From positions 2,658,501 to 2,722,500 of the forward strand of contig NZ_CP063401.1 in assembly GCF_021729885.1 (NCBI RefSeq): DNA of 64,000 nt. Reading direction: 5' to 3'. Shown piece after piece: positions 17,694-26,120 of this stretch. Source of the stretch: Devosia sp. SL43. GTDB taxonomy: Bacteria > Pseudomonadota > Alphaproteobacteria > Rhizobiales > Devosiaceae. The notes under the pieces are model-generated. The model worked only from the letters and a program-made list of their open reading frames with translations, was not told the origin of the DNA and did no database searches. The position numbers were made by a program, and so were the translations under genes. How positions within the stretch are numbered: the first letter of the stretch is position 1; each line of letters starts with the position of its first letter.

Positions 17694-17816
17694 TTACTTC
17701 TTGGCGGAGTTGCCGGCGCTGCCCGAACCCAGGCCGGTGATCGGCTTGGCGGCGGCGAGCTTGTCCTTTTTCGGCTTCTTGGCTTCCTTGTTGCTCTTCA
17801 TCTGACCTTTGGCCAT
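17694..17816 (-). CDS. Conserved small basic protein (40 residues)
   Basis: The peptide begins MAKGQMKSNKEAKKPKKDK and ends with a Gly/Ser-rich tail (GLGSGSAGNSAKK). Lysine makes up about a quarter of the residues, suggesting nucleic-acid contact or an intrinsically disordered protein. The start is supported by a strong ribosome site (GGAGGACAGGAC directly before ATG) and the gene ends at its own terminator, so it is very likely real. I recall near-identical MAKGQxxSNxEAKKPKK starts in small uncharacterised Rhizobiales proteins; the function is unknown. Confidence 0.75.
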   Translation of the reverse strand: MAKGQMKSNKEAKKPKKDKLAAAKPITGLGSGSAGNSAKK

Positions 17817-17920
17817 GTCCTGTCCTCCTCGCTGCGGGCCTGATGGCCCGGATCAATGCTGGCGCGAGGCTAGACCTGCCGCCAAGGGCTGGCAAGTCCC
17901 CGGTTTGATTGACAAATAGC

Positions 17921-18760
17921 CTACTTGGCCGATTGGCAGCGACCGGTCGGGCCAAGCGAAGCAATGGCGCGCGGATCGCAGCCGGTGAGCAGGAAGGTGA
18001 TCCAGTCATTCTGGCTGCCATAGAAGGCATTGCGGTCGACCTCGCCGCGCACGCCGCGCACGACGCCGGTCTGCGTCCACTGCCAGAAGGTCCAGGTGCG
18101 GTTGGAATAGCGCTCATGCGGCTCGGCAGCGGTGGAGCGCAGCCAGAAGGCATTGGGGAAATATTCGCCATTGAGGACGTCGCGGTGGAAGTTCATGTCG
18201 GTATAGATGATCGGCAGCTTGCCGGTATGCCGCTCCATGGCGTCGAGCATGTAGCGGATCTTTTCGAGCGCATCGGCGCGACTTGGCTTGGTCTTGCAGC
18301 TCGAATGGTTGTTCCATTCGAGATCGAGTACCGGTGGCAGCGCATCGGGATCGTTGGGCACATTGGCGATGAACCAGGCCGCCTGTTCGGAGGCCAGCGA
18401 GCACCAGGTCATGAAGTGATAGGCGCCGCGCGGCATGCCGGCATCGCGGGCGCGTTGCCAGTTCACGCGGAAATTGGGGTCGATGTAGTCGCGGCCCTCG
18501 GTGGCCTTCATGAACACGAAATGGATGCCCGAGGCGAAGGCCTGGCGGAAATCGATGTTTTCCTGGTAGCGCGCCACGTCGATGCCCTGGATGGGCAGGC
18601 CACGCGCCCGGTCGACGCCGGCATGCGGGCGATTATCGCCCTGGATGGGACCATAGAGCCCGCCGCCTGATGAACAGGCCACCAGCACCACGGCCAGCAT
18701 GGCCGACAAAGTTCCCTTTGCGATCGCGGAAAACAAGGGAAACGGCCGGCTGAAACGCAT
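17921..18760 (-). CDS. Glycoside hydrolase family 25 lysozyme-like lipoprotein
   Basis: 279 residues with a lipoprotein signal (lipobox LVAC, Cys at about 29), then a GH25 domain of about 200 residues: GIDVARYQENIDF (about 59-71), FVFMKATEGRDYIDPNF, GMPRGAYHFMTW, LPPVLDLEWNN (about 141-151, acidic catalytic pair region), KLPIIYTDMNFHRDV and WTFWQWTQTG. GH25 enzymes cleave the MurNAc-GlcNAc bond of peptidoglycan. As an outer- or inner-membrane lipoprotein it would act in the periplasm, probably in wall remodelling. It is not near other phage or lysis genes, so a chromosomal role is more likely than a prophage remnant. Confidence 0.88.
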   Translation of the reverse strand: MRFSRPFPLFSAIAKGTLSAMLAVVLVACSSGGGLYGPIQGDNRPHAGVDRARGLPIQGIDVARYQENIDFRQAFASGIHFVFMKATEGRDYIDPNFRVNWQRARDAGMPRGAYHFMTWCSLASEQAAWFIANVPNDPDALPPVLDLEWNNHSSCKTKPSRADALEKIRYMLDAMERHTGKLPIIYTDMNFHRDVLNGEYFPNAFWLRSTAAEPHERYSNRTWTFWQWTQTGVVRGVRGEVDRNAFYGSQNDWITFLLTGCDPRAIASLGPTGRCQSAK

Positions 18761-18930
18761 CGGGCAGAACTCTACGCAAATACAAAATGAGCCTTTGATT
18801 CAACATGGGGCGGTTAATGGAGGATTAGGTTTACCTTTGTGGCAAACCGCGTGGTTAACAGGCCGTATTTTGTTCGCTTTACGTTCTCAATCCGGTTTGC
18901 TAATCTCGCCCCAGGCTTGGGGAATTGGGC

Positions 18931-20454
18931 ATGGTCACCCGCGTTGCCACCGTGGCGTTTCAAGGCATCGAAGCGGTGCCGGTCGATGTGCAGGTGCAGA
19001 TCGTGCCGGGCTATCCGGCCTTCGTGCTGGTCGGCCTGCCCGACAAGGCGGTCAAGGAATCGGGCGAGCGGGTGCGCGCCGCCCTCGTCGCCTCGGGGCT
19101 GGGCGTGCCGCCCAAGCGCATCACCGTCAACCTGGCGCCGGCCGATCTGCCCAAGGAGGGCAGCCATTACGATCTGCCCATCGCGCTGGGCATCATGGCC
19201 GCCATCGGGGCTATCCCGCAGGATGCGCTTGATGGCTATCTGGCGCTGGGCGAATTGGGGCTCGACGGGCGGCTGGCCCATGTCGGCGGCATCCTGCCGG
19301 CCGCCATCGCGGCGCAGGGGCGCGACCTGGGGCTGATCTGCCCGGCGTCTTCGGGGCCGGAAGCGGCCTGGGCGGGCGAACATCTCGATATCGTCGCGGC
19401 GGATAGTCTGCTGGCGCTGGTCAATCACCTGACCGGCCATCAGCTGGCGACGCGGCCGGCGCCGCGCAAGCACCTGCCCAATACAGGGCTGCCCGATCTC
19501 AGCGATGTCAGGGGGCAGCTCGTGGCCCGGCGGGCGCTCGAAGTGGCGGCGGCCGGTGGGCATAACCTGCTCATGATCGGTCCACCCGGCGCCGGAAAAT
19601 CCATGCTGGCGGCGCGACTGCCGTCGATCCTGCCGCCGCTCAATCCGCGCGAGCTGCTCGATATCTCGATGATCCAGTCGATCGCCGGGGAACTGGCCGG
19701 CGGGGCGATTTCCGATCGGCGGCCATTCCGTGCGCCGCATCACTCGGCCTCGATGGCGGCGCTGGTCGGTGGTGGCCTGAGGGTGCGTCCGGGCGAAGTG
19801 AGCCTGGCGCATAATGGCGTGCTGTTTCTCGACGAGCTACCGGAGTTCCAGCCCAATGTGCTCGACAGCCTGCGCCAGCCGCTCGAAGCGGGCGAGACCG
19901 TGATCGCGCGGGCCAATGCGCGGGTGAGCTATCCCAGCCGCGTGCAGCTGATCGCGGCGATGAATCCGTGCAAATGCGGACTGGCCGGCACACCGGGCCA
20001 CACTTGCCGTCGCGGCAAGGCTTGCGCCGACGACTACCAGAGCCGCGTCTCGGGGCCGTTCCTCGACCGCATCGATATTCGCATTGACGTCCCCGCGGTG
20101 ACCGCCGCCGACATGATCGCGCCATCGGCAGCAGCGGAGAGCTCGGCCACCGTGGCCGAGCGGGTGGCTCTGGCCCGCGAACGCCAGCGCCAGCGCTATG
20201 CCGAACACGGCGCCGGCGATATCTTCACCAATGCCCAGGCCGGCTCGACGCTGATCGAGGCGGTGGTCAACCCGGACAAGGAGAGCCAGAGCCTGCTGCT
20301 GCAAGCCGCCGAGCGCTTCAACCTCTCGGCCCGCGCTTATCACCGTGTCCTCAAGGTGGCCCGCACGCTGGCCGACCTGGCAGGGGTCGATCGCGTGGCA
20401 CGGCCGCATATTGCGGAAGCGCTGAGCTATCGAATCAATTTCGGGACGGCTTAG
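18931..20454 (+). CDS. comM: YifB/ComM family Mg-chelatase-like AAA+ ATPase
   Basis: 507 residues. The N-terminal ChlI-like domain has IVPGYPAFVLVGLPDKAVKES and LNLAPADLPKEGS-type segments (visible as VNLAPADLPKEGSHYDLPIAL, about 70-90). The AAA+ core has Walker A MIGPPGAGKSMLA (about 215), Walker B region GVLFLDELPEF and a Mg_chelatase_C tail with AERFNLSARAYHRVLKVARTLADL. ComM is a hexameric helicase that extends heteroduplex DNA during natural transformation. Four cysteines (PCKCGLAGTPGHTC, GKAC) are typical of the family. ATG 18931 was preferred to a TTG two codons upstream. It overlaps the convergent methyltransferase by 4 bp. Confidence 0.92.
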   Translation: MVTRVATVAFQGIEAVPVDVQVQIVPGYPAFVLVGLPDKAVKESGERVRAALVASGLGVPPKRITVNLAPADLPKEGSHYDLPIALGIMAAIGAIPQDALDGYLALGELGLDGRLAHVGGILPAAIAAQGRDLGLICPASSGPEAAWAGEHLDIVAADSLLALVNHLTGHQLATRPAPRKHLPNTGLPDLSDVRGQLVARRALEVAAAGGHNLLMIGPPGAGKSMLAARLPSILPPLNPRELLDISMIQSIAGELAGGAISDRRPFRAPHHSASMAALVGGGLRVRPGEVSLAHNGVLFLDELPEFQPNVLDSLRQPLEAGETVIARANARVSYPSRVQLIAAMNPCKCGLAGTPGHTCRRGKACADDYQSRVSGPFLDRIDIRIDVPAVTAADMIAPSAAAESSATVAERVALARERQRQRYAEHGAGDIFTNAQAGSTLIEAVVNPDKESQSLLLQAAERFNLSARAYHRVLKVARTLADLAGVDRVARPHIAEALSYRINFGTA

Positions 20455-21236
20455 GAGATGGCAGACCGAATCGTGCCCCAGACCAGCCTGGTGCGCACCT
20501 GATAGGTCAGGCGTCCTTTGTCTGCATGAGGCTGCAGGATTGCCTCAAGCTCTCGGTCAAAGTCCGCAATGTTTGGGCCCAACCTCGATGAGGCGAAGGT
20601 ATCGCGCGAGTGCTGGCAGCCGATGAAGTCGGCAACGCTTTGCTCGAACGCGTCCGAGATAAAATACTCGTCCCCAAGAATGTCGAGGCCGCTGCGATAG
20701 CTGTCCCAGATTGGTGTCTTTGTCGCGGGGTCGTACTGCTCGCCGGTAATCCTCGGCACCCAGCGTTGCAGGAAGGCGAGCCACTCGTCCCGCCAGGGTG
20801 GCTCGAAAGCATCGTCACCCGAAACAACCGCTATGATGTGGCCCGGCCGACCATGTTGTGCCAAGCGGGGGAAGAGCCGCTGGTGATCCATCCAGTGAAT
20901 GCTTGCGGCCGCGACGGTCAGGTCGAAACGGCGCTCCCCTATCGGAAACTCCTCGGCGAAACCCTCGATCCACTCGATATTGGCGGCGTCGCCACCCGGC
21001 AGCGATCGGCCTAGCGCGATCATGTTGCTCGAAGGATCCACGGCGGTGACGCTGCCGAAAAGCCGGGTAAGGGGCCGCGCCACCTTGCCGGGTCCGCAAC
21101 CGATATCCAGCGCTGCCACCCGGGCGGGGGATATCTCGGCAAGCCTGGCAAAGATGGCGTCGGGATACGGTGGACGGAACACGTAGTTCTCGACAACATC
21201 CGCCTCCTCGAAGGAGGCGCCGGCGCGTTCCGTCAT
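20451..21236 (-). CDS. Class I SAM-dependent methyltransferase
   Basis: About 261 residues. Motif I is VAALDIGCGPGKVARPLTRLFG (about residues 39-60), with the acidic loop VTAVDPSSNMIALGRSLPGG and later FDLTVAAASIHWMDHQRLFPRLAQ, the pattern of the Tam/trans-aconitate-like and Methyltransf_11 group. The substrate is unknown. The start is uncertain: ATG 21236 (MTERAGASF) is favoured because GGCGGGA lies upstream and the family begins near there, but ATG 21278 and 21320 are in frame. The stop overlaps the end of comM tail to tail. Confidence 0.8.
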   Translation of the reverse strand: MTERAGASFEEADVVENYVFRPPYPDAIFARLAEISPARVAALDIGCGPGKVARPLTRLFGSVTAVDPSSNMIALGRSLPGGDAANIEWIEGFAEEFPIGERRFDLTVAAASIHWMDHQRLFPRLAQHGRPGHIIAVVSGDDAFEPPWRDEWLAFLQRWVPRITGEQYDPATKTPIWDSYRSGLDILGDEYFISDAFEQSVADFIGCQHSRDTFASSRLGPNIADFDRELEAILQPHADKGRLTYQVRTRLVWGTIRSAIS

Positions 21237-21362
21237 GATGGTCCCGCCGGGATTGCGTGAAGGTGACTGGTCGAACATGGTGACAGTACCGCCGTAAGGC
21301 AACCGGCTCGGGAACGGCATTTGTGGTCACCAAGCAACCCATCTCAACACCAGGAGCCCCAT

Positions 21363-21815
21363 ATGCGCCATCGTATTTCAGCCGGCGTGCTGACCGTGCA
21401 TGACGGCAAAATCCTGCTCGTGCGGCATTTTCGGGCCGGACTGCATGATTTCTGGGCGCCGCCGGGTGGGGGTGTCGAGGGTGGCGAAGAGCTGGCTGAT
21501 GCGGCCGAGCGCGAGGCGCTGGAGGAGACCGGGCTGGTGATCGCGGCCGGACCGCTGGCCTATATCGATGAGCTGATCGACGACAGCGAGAGGATGATCA
21601 AGTTCTGGTTCCTCGCCCGCTATGTCTCGGGCGTGATCGATGTCGACAGCAATCCGGCCGAGGGCGAATCCATCATCGAGGCGGGCTGGTTTGCGCGGAA
21701 TAGCCTGCCGGAGGGCTATGTGTTCCCCGACCCGCTGCATGACCGGTTCTGGCAGGATTTGGCGACGGGCTTCCCCGCGCCCATCAAGCTGCCCCTCAAG
21801 CGGGCATTGTTCTAG
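21363..21815 (+). CDS. Nudix hydrolase
   Basis: 150 residues with a complete Nudix box, GGGVEGGEELADAAEREALE followed by ETGL (about residues 36-59), matching GX5EX7REUXEEXGU. Nudix enzymes cleave nucleoside diphosphates linked to another moiety; the substrate here is not evident. HDFWAPPGGG before the box and WFARNSLPEGYVFPD after it are usual for the ADP-ribose/8-oxo-dGTP-like group. ATG 21363 has a good AGGAG ribosome site 8 bases upstream. Confidence 0.88.
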   Translation: MRHRISAGVLTVHDGKILLVRHFRAGLHDFWAPPGGGVEGGEELADAAEREALEETGLVIAAGPLAYIDELIDDSERMIKFWFLARYVSGVIDVDSNPAEGESIIEAGWFARNSLPEGYVFPDPLHDRFWQDLATGFPAPIKLPLKRALF

Positions 21816-21861
21816 CCGCCGCGAATACTGATGCGGTGATCACGCCATCAGGGCTTCCGGC

Positions 21862-21899
21862 TGTGCATAAGCCTGTGGATAAGTGTTTCACGTGAATCC
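21862..21899. promoter_or_regulatory. Two DnaA-box-like sequences followed by a parS-like site
   Basis: Within 38 bases are TGTGCATAA (21862-21870, one mismatch to the DnaA box), TGTGGATAA (21874-21882, an exact reverse-complement DnaA box TTATCCACA) and TGTTTCACGTGAATCC (21884-21899, 14 of 16 matching the ParB-binding consensus). The rest of the 210-base gap between the Nudix gene and the cold-shock/DUF1294 gene holds only the palindrome at 21991-22006. Confidence 0.5.
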
Positions 21900-21990
21900 G
21901 TTCCGGCGGCGAATTCTAACCCGATTGGGCGCAACCGTATGGCGCCGCTCAGACCGCGTTAACGCTCGCCGCATAAATGTCATCGTCAGC

Positions 21991-22006
21991 GGTCAACACG
22001 TTGACC
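21991..22006. promoter_or_regulatory. 16-base palindrome upstream of the cold-shock/DUF1294 gene
   Basis: GGTCAAC-AC-GTTGACC has perfect 7-base arms and ends 19 bases before the ATG at 22026. It could be an operator or an RNA hairpin close to the ribosome site. Confidence 0.4.
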
Positions 22007-22025
22007 AGAGGCCAACAGATTGACG

Positions 22026-22661
22026 ATGCAACGTTCGGGCGAACTCGTACAGTGGAACAATAAGGGCGGCTTCGGCTTCGTGCGCGACGAGGCTGGGCAT
22101 GACTATTACGTCCATATTTCCAAGCTGGCGCCCGACCAGGGCCGGCCACGCCTCGGCGATACCCTGAACTTCGAGATTGCCAAGGGTCGCAATGGCCGAC
22201 CCGCCGCTGTCAATGTGCGGGTCTCCGCATCGGCTCCGATCGCCGCGCCAACCATGCGCGATGTCAAGCGCATGCCGGACGGCGTCTCGCGCTTCAAGCT
22301 GGGGCTGCGCACCGGCGCGGCGACGATCATGACGCTGCTGATCCTGTGGGCGATCGGCACCGGGCAAGCGCCGGTCTGGCTGGGCGGCATCTATGCACTG
22401 ATGGGCGCGGCCTCAGCTTTGCTCTATCGCTTCGACAAGCTCTACGCCCTGAACGGCAGCTGGCGGGTGAGCGAGACCAACCTGCATGTGGTCGACCTGT
22501 TCGGCGGCATTATCGGCGGGCTGTCGGCGCAGGAAGTCTATCGCCACAAGACGGTGAAGCCGCGGTTCGTGGCGATGACCTGGACGATTGCATTGCTGCA
22601 TACGCTAGGGCTGGCGGCGCTGGCCTTCGGTTGGCTCGGCGCCGCCGTGCCCGGCTTCTAG
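22026..22661 (+). CDS. Cold-shock-domain protein fused to DUF1294 membrane domain
   Basis: 211 residues. The N-terminal 65 residues form a cold-shock/OB domain with the RNP motifs [12 protein letters not shown] and DYYVHISKL, which bind single-stranded RNA or DNA. From about residue 95 there are about four hydrophobic segments ([63 protein letters not shown]) with [17 protein letters not shown], the DUF1294 signature. This two-domain architecture is known in proteobacteria, but its function is unproven. ATG 22026 is preferred over TTG 22020. It overlaps the end of aceA tail to tail by 4 bp. Confidence 0.85.
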   Translation: MQRSGELVQWNNKGGFGFVRDEAGHDYYVHISKLAPDQGRPRLGDTLNFEIAKGRNGRPAAVNVRVSASAPIAAPTMRDVKRMPDGVSRFKLGLRTGAATIMTLLILWAIGTGQAPVWLGGIYALMGAASALLYRFDKLYALNGSWRVSETNLHVVDLFGGIIGGLSAQEVYRHKTVKPRFVAMTWTIALLHTLGLAALAFGWLGAAVPGF

Positions 22662-23941
22662 TGGAACTGCGCGGTCTCGGTTGATTCCCCCATCGCCGTG
22701 GTCGCGCTCTTGCCGTCGCTGACAGCCATCGACACCGCGTCGAAATAGCTGGTGCCGACTTCCCGCTGATGCCGTACTGCAGAGAAGCCGTGCTTTTCGG
22801 CGGCGAATTCGGCCTGTTGCAGGCGGGAATAGCCGGCCATGCCATCGGCCTTGTAGGCGCGGGCCAGTTCGAACGTGGTGAGGCTCAGGTTGTGGAAGCC
22901 GGCCAGGGTGATGAACTGGTACTTGTAGCCCATGGCGGCAATTTCGCGCTGGAAACTGGCCATGGCGGCCTCGTCCATATGCTTGGCCCAGTTGAAGCTG
23001 GGTGAGCAATTGTAGGCCAGCATCTGCTCGGGATGCACCTTGCGCACCGCTTCGGCGAATTTCCGGGCCTCGGCTAGGTCGGGCTTTGACGTTTCGCACC
23101 AGATCAGGTCGGCATAGGGCGCATAGGCAATGCCGCGGGCGATGGCCGCGTCAATGCCGCCCTTGAGCTTGTAGAAGCCTTCAGGCGTGCGCTCGTCGGT
23201 GACGAAGGGGGCATCATAATCGTCGATATCGGAGGTGATGAGGCGGGCCGCTTCGGCATCGGTGCGGGCCATGATCAGCGTGGGCACGCCCATCACGTCG
23301 GCGGCCAGCCGCGCCGCATTGAGGGTGCGGATGAACTGGCTGGTCGGCACCAGCACCTTGCCCCCAAGGTGGCCGCATTTCTTCTCGCTGGCCAGCTGAT
23401 CCTCAAAATGCACCGCCGCCGCGCCCGCTTCGATCATCGCCTTCATCAGCTCGAACACGTTGAGCGCGCCACCGAAACCGGCCTCGGCATCGGCAATGAT
23501 GGGCACGAAGAAATCGAGATCGGTGGTGGCGATGCCGTCGGCCTGTTCCATGGTCTGGATCTGGTCGGCACGCTGCAGAGCCTTGTTTATGCGCTTGACC
23601 ACCGAGGGAACGCTATCGACCGGGTAGAGACTCTGATCAGGATACATATTGCCCGAGGTATTGGCATCGGCAGCCACCTGCCAGCCGGAGAGGTAGATGG
23701 CCTTGAGGCCCGCCTTGACCTGTTGCACCGCCTGATTGCCGGTGAAGGTGCCCAGCGTCGGCACGAATTCCTCGGTGTGAAGGAGTTCCCACAGGCGCCG
23801 GGCGCCGTTCTCCGCCAAGGTATGGCGGATTGGCAGCGAGCCCGATAGGCGGGCGATATCGGCCTGCGAATAGGTGCGGGCAATATTGCGCCAGCGGTCG
23901 GGAGCATAGTCGGGCGTGGGGAATATTGGCTTGTCGAGCAT
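22658..23941 (-). CDS. aceA: Isocitrate lyase
   Basis: Glyoxylate-cycle enzyme of 427 residues that splits isocitrate into glyoxylate and succinate, needed for growth on acetate and fatty acids. Key features are [20 protein letters not shown] (metal and substrate binding), the catalytic motif [14 protein letters not shown] with Cys at about 189, [14 protein letters not shown] and [14 protein letters not shown] 23941 has an excellent ribosome site (AGGAGGAGACACC). Malate synthase is not in the window. The nearby divergent ScfR-type regulator (24578-25987) probably controls it. A family-B repeat and a parS-like sequence lie in its 255-base upstream gap. Confidence 0.96.
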   Translation of the reverse strand: MLDKPIFPTPDYAPDRWRNIARTYSQADIARLSGSLPIRHTLAENGARRLWELLHTEEFVPTLGTFTGNQAVQQVKAGLKAIYLSGWQVAADANTSGNMYPDQSLYPVDSVPSVVKRINKALQRADQIQTMEQADGIATTDLDFFVPIIADAEAGFGGALNVFELMKAMIEAGAAAVHFEDQLASEKKCGHLGGKVLVPTSQFIRTLNAARLAADVMGVPTLIMARTDAEAARLITSDIDDYDAPFVTDERTPEGFYKLKGGIDAAIARGIAYAPYADLIWCETSKPDLAEARKFAEAVRKVHPEQMLAYNCSPSFNWAKHMDEAAMASFQREIAAMGYKYQFITLAGFHNLSLTTFELARAYKADGMAGYSRLQQAEFAAEKHGFSAVRHQREVGTSYFDAVSMAVSDGKSATTAMGESTETAQFH

Positions 23942-23988
23942 GGTGTCTCCTCCTTGGAGCATGGCTTCGCCGGTCCGTTGGGACGGCT

Positions 23989-24004
23989 GATTCACGTGGA
24001 ACAA
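23989..24004. promoter_or_regulatory. parS-like sequence upstream of aceA
   Basis: TGATTCACGTGGAACA matches the 16-base parS consensus at 14 positions, with one core mismatch. It lies about 50 bases upstream of the aceA start codon, so a role at the aceA promoter cannot be excluded. Confidence 0.35.
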
Positions 24005-24030
24005 AATTGCTTTGGCTTGGACGTTTCAGT

Positions 24031-24188
24031 CGACACCCTCCCCCTTGTGGGGAGGGATCAAGGGTGGGGTTGTTTGGCCCGGATATCGGGGCTCTCGCAC
24101 CCCCACCCTGCTCGATTTACGGACTTAGCTGAAGCTAAGTCCTATCTCGCTTCCCTCCCCACAAGGGGGAGGGTGGACCCGGTGGGTT
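24031..24188. repeat. Family B composite palindromic repeat, copy 2
   Basis: The left arm CCTCCCCCTTGTGGGGAGGG plus ATCAAGGGTGGGG (24038-24070) pairs with CCCTCCCCACAAGGGGGAGG (about 24154-24175), with the internal ACTTAGC..GCTAAGT hairpin shared with copy 1. It fills most of the gap between aceA and the 75-residue protein gene. Confidence 0.8.
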
Positions 24189-24196
24189 GACCAAAA

Positions 24197-24424
24197 TCAC
24201 CCCAAGACCTTCCGGCTGAACGTCGCGGCGATCATGCCGTTGCCGGAGAACAGATCCGTGCTGCCGTCGCCGCCGACCAGGCTGAACTGGTGCCGGCCGA
24301 TCTTGCCGGCAATGGCGTAACCCTGCTTGTCCAGATGCCTGGCCTTGAACTGGGCCATGGCTTCACCGGCCGTGGGGGCGATGATGGTCAGGTACTCTTC
24401 GCGTTCACTGATGGCAGGGCTCAT
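24197..24424 (-). CDS. Small 75-residue conserved-type protein upstream of aceA
   Basis: The protein (MSPAISEREEYLTIIAP..., ...GNGMIAATFSRKVLG) has no signal peptide or membrane segment and appears to be a small alpha/beta protein with a basic character. A good ribosome site (GAGGAG) lies 9 bases before ATG 24424, which is preferred over an in-frame start 57 bases upstream. It is co-directional with aceA and divergent from the ScfR-type regulator, so it is probably in the same regulon. I do not recognise a domain; the position suggests a link to acetate or short-chain acyl metabolism. Confidence 0.65.
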   Translation of the reverse strand: MSPAISEREEYLTIIAPTAGEAMAQFKARHLDKQGYAIAGKIGRHQFSLVGGDGSTDLFSGNGMIAATFSRKVLG

Positions 24425-24533
24425 CCGAAAGTCTCCTCGTTTCGTTGGTGTAAACATTTGACAAAACGCTGAGACATGCAAGAACTAAGCGCAAATAGGC
24501 CAGTAAAGCTGTAAAGCAGTGGTCAAGTTTCGC

Positions 24534-24556
24534 TGACAGAACTGTAAAGTCTGTCA
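24534..24556. promoter_or_regulatory. Candidate operator of the ScfR-type regulator
   Basis: Inverted repeat TGACAG-N11-CTGTCA with perfect 6-base arms, 21 bases upstream of the regulator ATG. The spacer carries CTGTAAAG, which also occurs at 24519-24526 in the same 153-base divergent gap, so more than one regulator dimer may bind here. Confidence 0.45.
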
Positions 24557-24577
24557 AGAAGTGTCGGAGGACACGCC

Positions 24578-25987
24578 ATGAATGATGCTGCGGAGATGCA
24601 GATCGGCGGCCGTATCAAGCGGCTGCGGCGACTGCGTAAGCTGGCCCAGGCGGATCTGGCGACAGCGCTCGGGATCTCGGCCAGCTATCTCAACCTGATC
24701 GAGCACAACCGGCGCAAGGTCACGGTGCCACTGCTGTTTTCCATTGCCGGCTATTTCGGCGTCGAGCCGGGCGAGCTGGTCGATAGCGACGAGGGGCGTT
24801 TGCTCGGCGACCTGATGGAGGCGTTCGGCGACGACATCTTTGCCGATAGCGACGTGACCAACCTCGAAATCCGCGACCTGGCGCAATCCAACCCGGCGGC
24901 GGCGCGGGCCATCCTCAAGCTCTACGATCGCTACCGGCTGGTGGCCAAATCCGGTCCGGCACCGGCAATACCTGGCGAGGCCGAGCCGTTCCACCTGGCG
25001 ACCGATGCCATCTCCGATTTCCTGCAGGAGAATGCCAACCACTTTCCGGCGCTGGAGGCGGCGGCCGAGCGCATTCGCGCCGATATCGACCATTCCGGCG
25101 ACAACTTCGACTATGGGCTGCGCACCTATCTGTTCAACGTCTTCGGTGTCGAGGTGAAGCTGGCCTCCCTGCCCCATGGCATTGCGCGGCAACTCGACCA
25201 GCGGCGGCAGCACCTGCTGGTCTCCGATATCCTGCCGGCGGAATCGGCTCTGTTCCTTGTGGCCCATCAGCTGGGGCAGCTGGCGGTCGGCAACGAGATC
25301 GACGCCATCATAGCCGCGTCCTCGCTGCCCGAGGGCGATGCGCCGGGCCTGGCGCGCAATGTGCTCTCGGCCTATTTCGCTGCGGCTTTGGTGATGCCCT
25401 ATGAGCCGTTCCTGCGCGCCTGTCGCGACTATCGCTATGATATCGAGCGGCTGGGACGGCGGTTCGGCGCCAGCTTCGAGCAGATCTGCCACCGCATGAC
25501 GACCCTGCAGCGCAAGGGCGCCGCGGGCATTCCGCTGCATCTGGTGCGCACCGATATTGCCGGCAATATATCCAAGCGCTTCTCGCTGTCGGGCATCCAT
25601 ATCCCGCGCCATTCGGGTGCCTGTCCGCGCTGGAATGTCTATTCAGCTTTCCTTTCGCCCGAGCGGATCAATATCCAGCTCAGCCAGATGCCGGACGGCC
25701 AGCGCTATTTCTGCATCGCCCGCACCATCGCCAAGGGCGACCATCGCTACAACGCGCCACGCCGCTACATGTCGATCGGCCTGGGCTGCTCGATCCATCA
25801 CGCCAAGGAGATGATCTATTCCGACGGTGTGGACCTGGGCGGCGAGAGCCAACTGGTGCCGATCGGGGTGGGATGCCGGATCTGCCCAAGGATGGAATGC
25901 GGCCAGCGGGCGCATCCGCCGGCCGATCATCGATTCAGGCTGGATGACAATGTGCGGCCGGAGAGTTTGTATGGGCGGATGGTTTAG
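24578..25987 (+). CDS. ScfR/RamB-type XRE-family transcriptional regulator (short-chain acyl metabolism)
   Basis: 469 residues. An XRE-type helix-turn-helix occupies residues about 8-62 (RIKRLRRLRKLAQADLATAL, GISASYLNLIEHNRRKVTVP). A central IrrE/ImmA-like DUF955 region follows (FNVFGVEVKLASLPHG, FLVAHQLGQLA, where the usual HExxH zinc motif appears degenerate). The C-terminal DUF2083 part is cysteine-rich (GLGCSIHHAKEM, GCRICPRMEC). This architecture matches regulators that sense short-chain acyl-CoA and control isocitrate lyase or propionate genes. The placement divergent from the aceA unit supports control of the glyoxylate shunt. A perfect 6-base-arm inverted repeat lies just upstream of its start. 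Confidence 0.87.
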   Translation: MNDAAEMQIGGRIKRLRRLRKLAQADLATALGISASYLNLIEHNRRKVTVPLLFSIAGYFGVEPGELVDSDEGRLLGDLMEAFGDDIFADSDVTNLEIRDLAQSNPAAARAILKLYDRYRLVAKSGPAPAIPGEAEPFHLATDAISDFLQENANHFPALEAAAERIRADIDHSGDNFDYGLRTYLFNVFGVEVKLASLPHGIARQLDQRRQHLLVSDILPAESALFLVAHQLGQLAVGNEIDAIIAASSLPEGDAPGLARNVLSAYFAAALVMPYEPFLRACRDYRYDIERLGRRFGASFEQICHRMTTLQRKGAAGIPLHLVRTDIAGNISKRFSLSGIHIPRHSGACPRWNVYSAFLSPERINIQLSQMPDGQRYFCIARTIAKGDHRYNAPRRYMSIGLGCSIHHAKEMIYSDGVDLGGESQLVPIGVGCRICPRMECGQRAHPPADHRFRLDDNVRPESLYGRMV

Positions 25988-25990
25988 GGG

Positions 25991-26120
25991 CACGCCCTCG
26001 TGGTTCGAGGCTCGTGAAGAACTCGCGCCTCACCATGAGGGCTACTCTTCGTTCGGTGTTTCAGCAGCCCTCATGGTGAGGTGCGCCTCTTCGGCGCCTC
26101 GAACCACGAGGGCGTGGCAC
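25991..26120. repeat. Family C palindromic repeat, copy 1
   Basis: A 130-base palindrome with outer arms CACGCCCTCGTGGTTCGAGG and CCTCGAACCACGAGGGCGTG and an inner pair CCTCACCATGAGGGCTACT / AGCCCTCATGGTGAGG. Its last base is the last base of the WYL-regulator stop codon. Other copies are at 41814-41946, 56753-56880 and 59402-59461. Confidence 0.85.

Noticed and set aside
17921-18760. GH25 lysozyme as a prophage remnant
   Set aside because: It has a lipoprotein signal, a normal composition, and no phage genes around it.
25991-26120. Repeat arrays as a CRISPR locus
   Set aside because: The repeats are single palindromes scattered over tens of kilobases with no regular spacers, and no cas genes are present.
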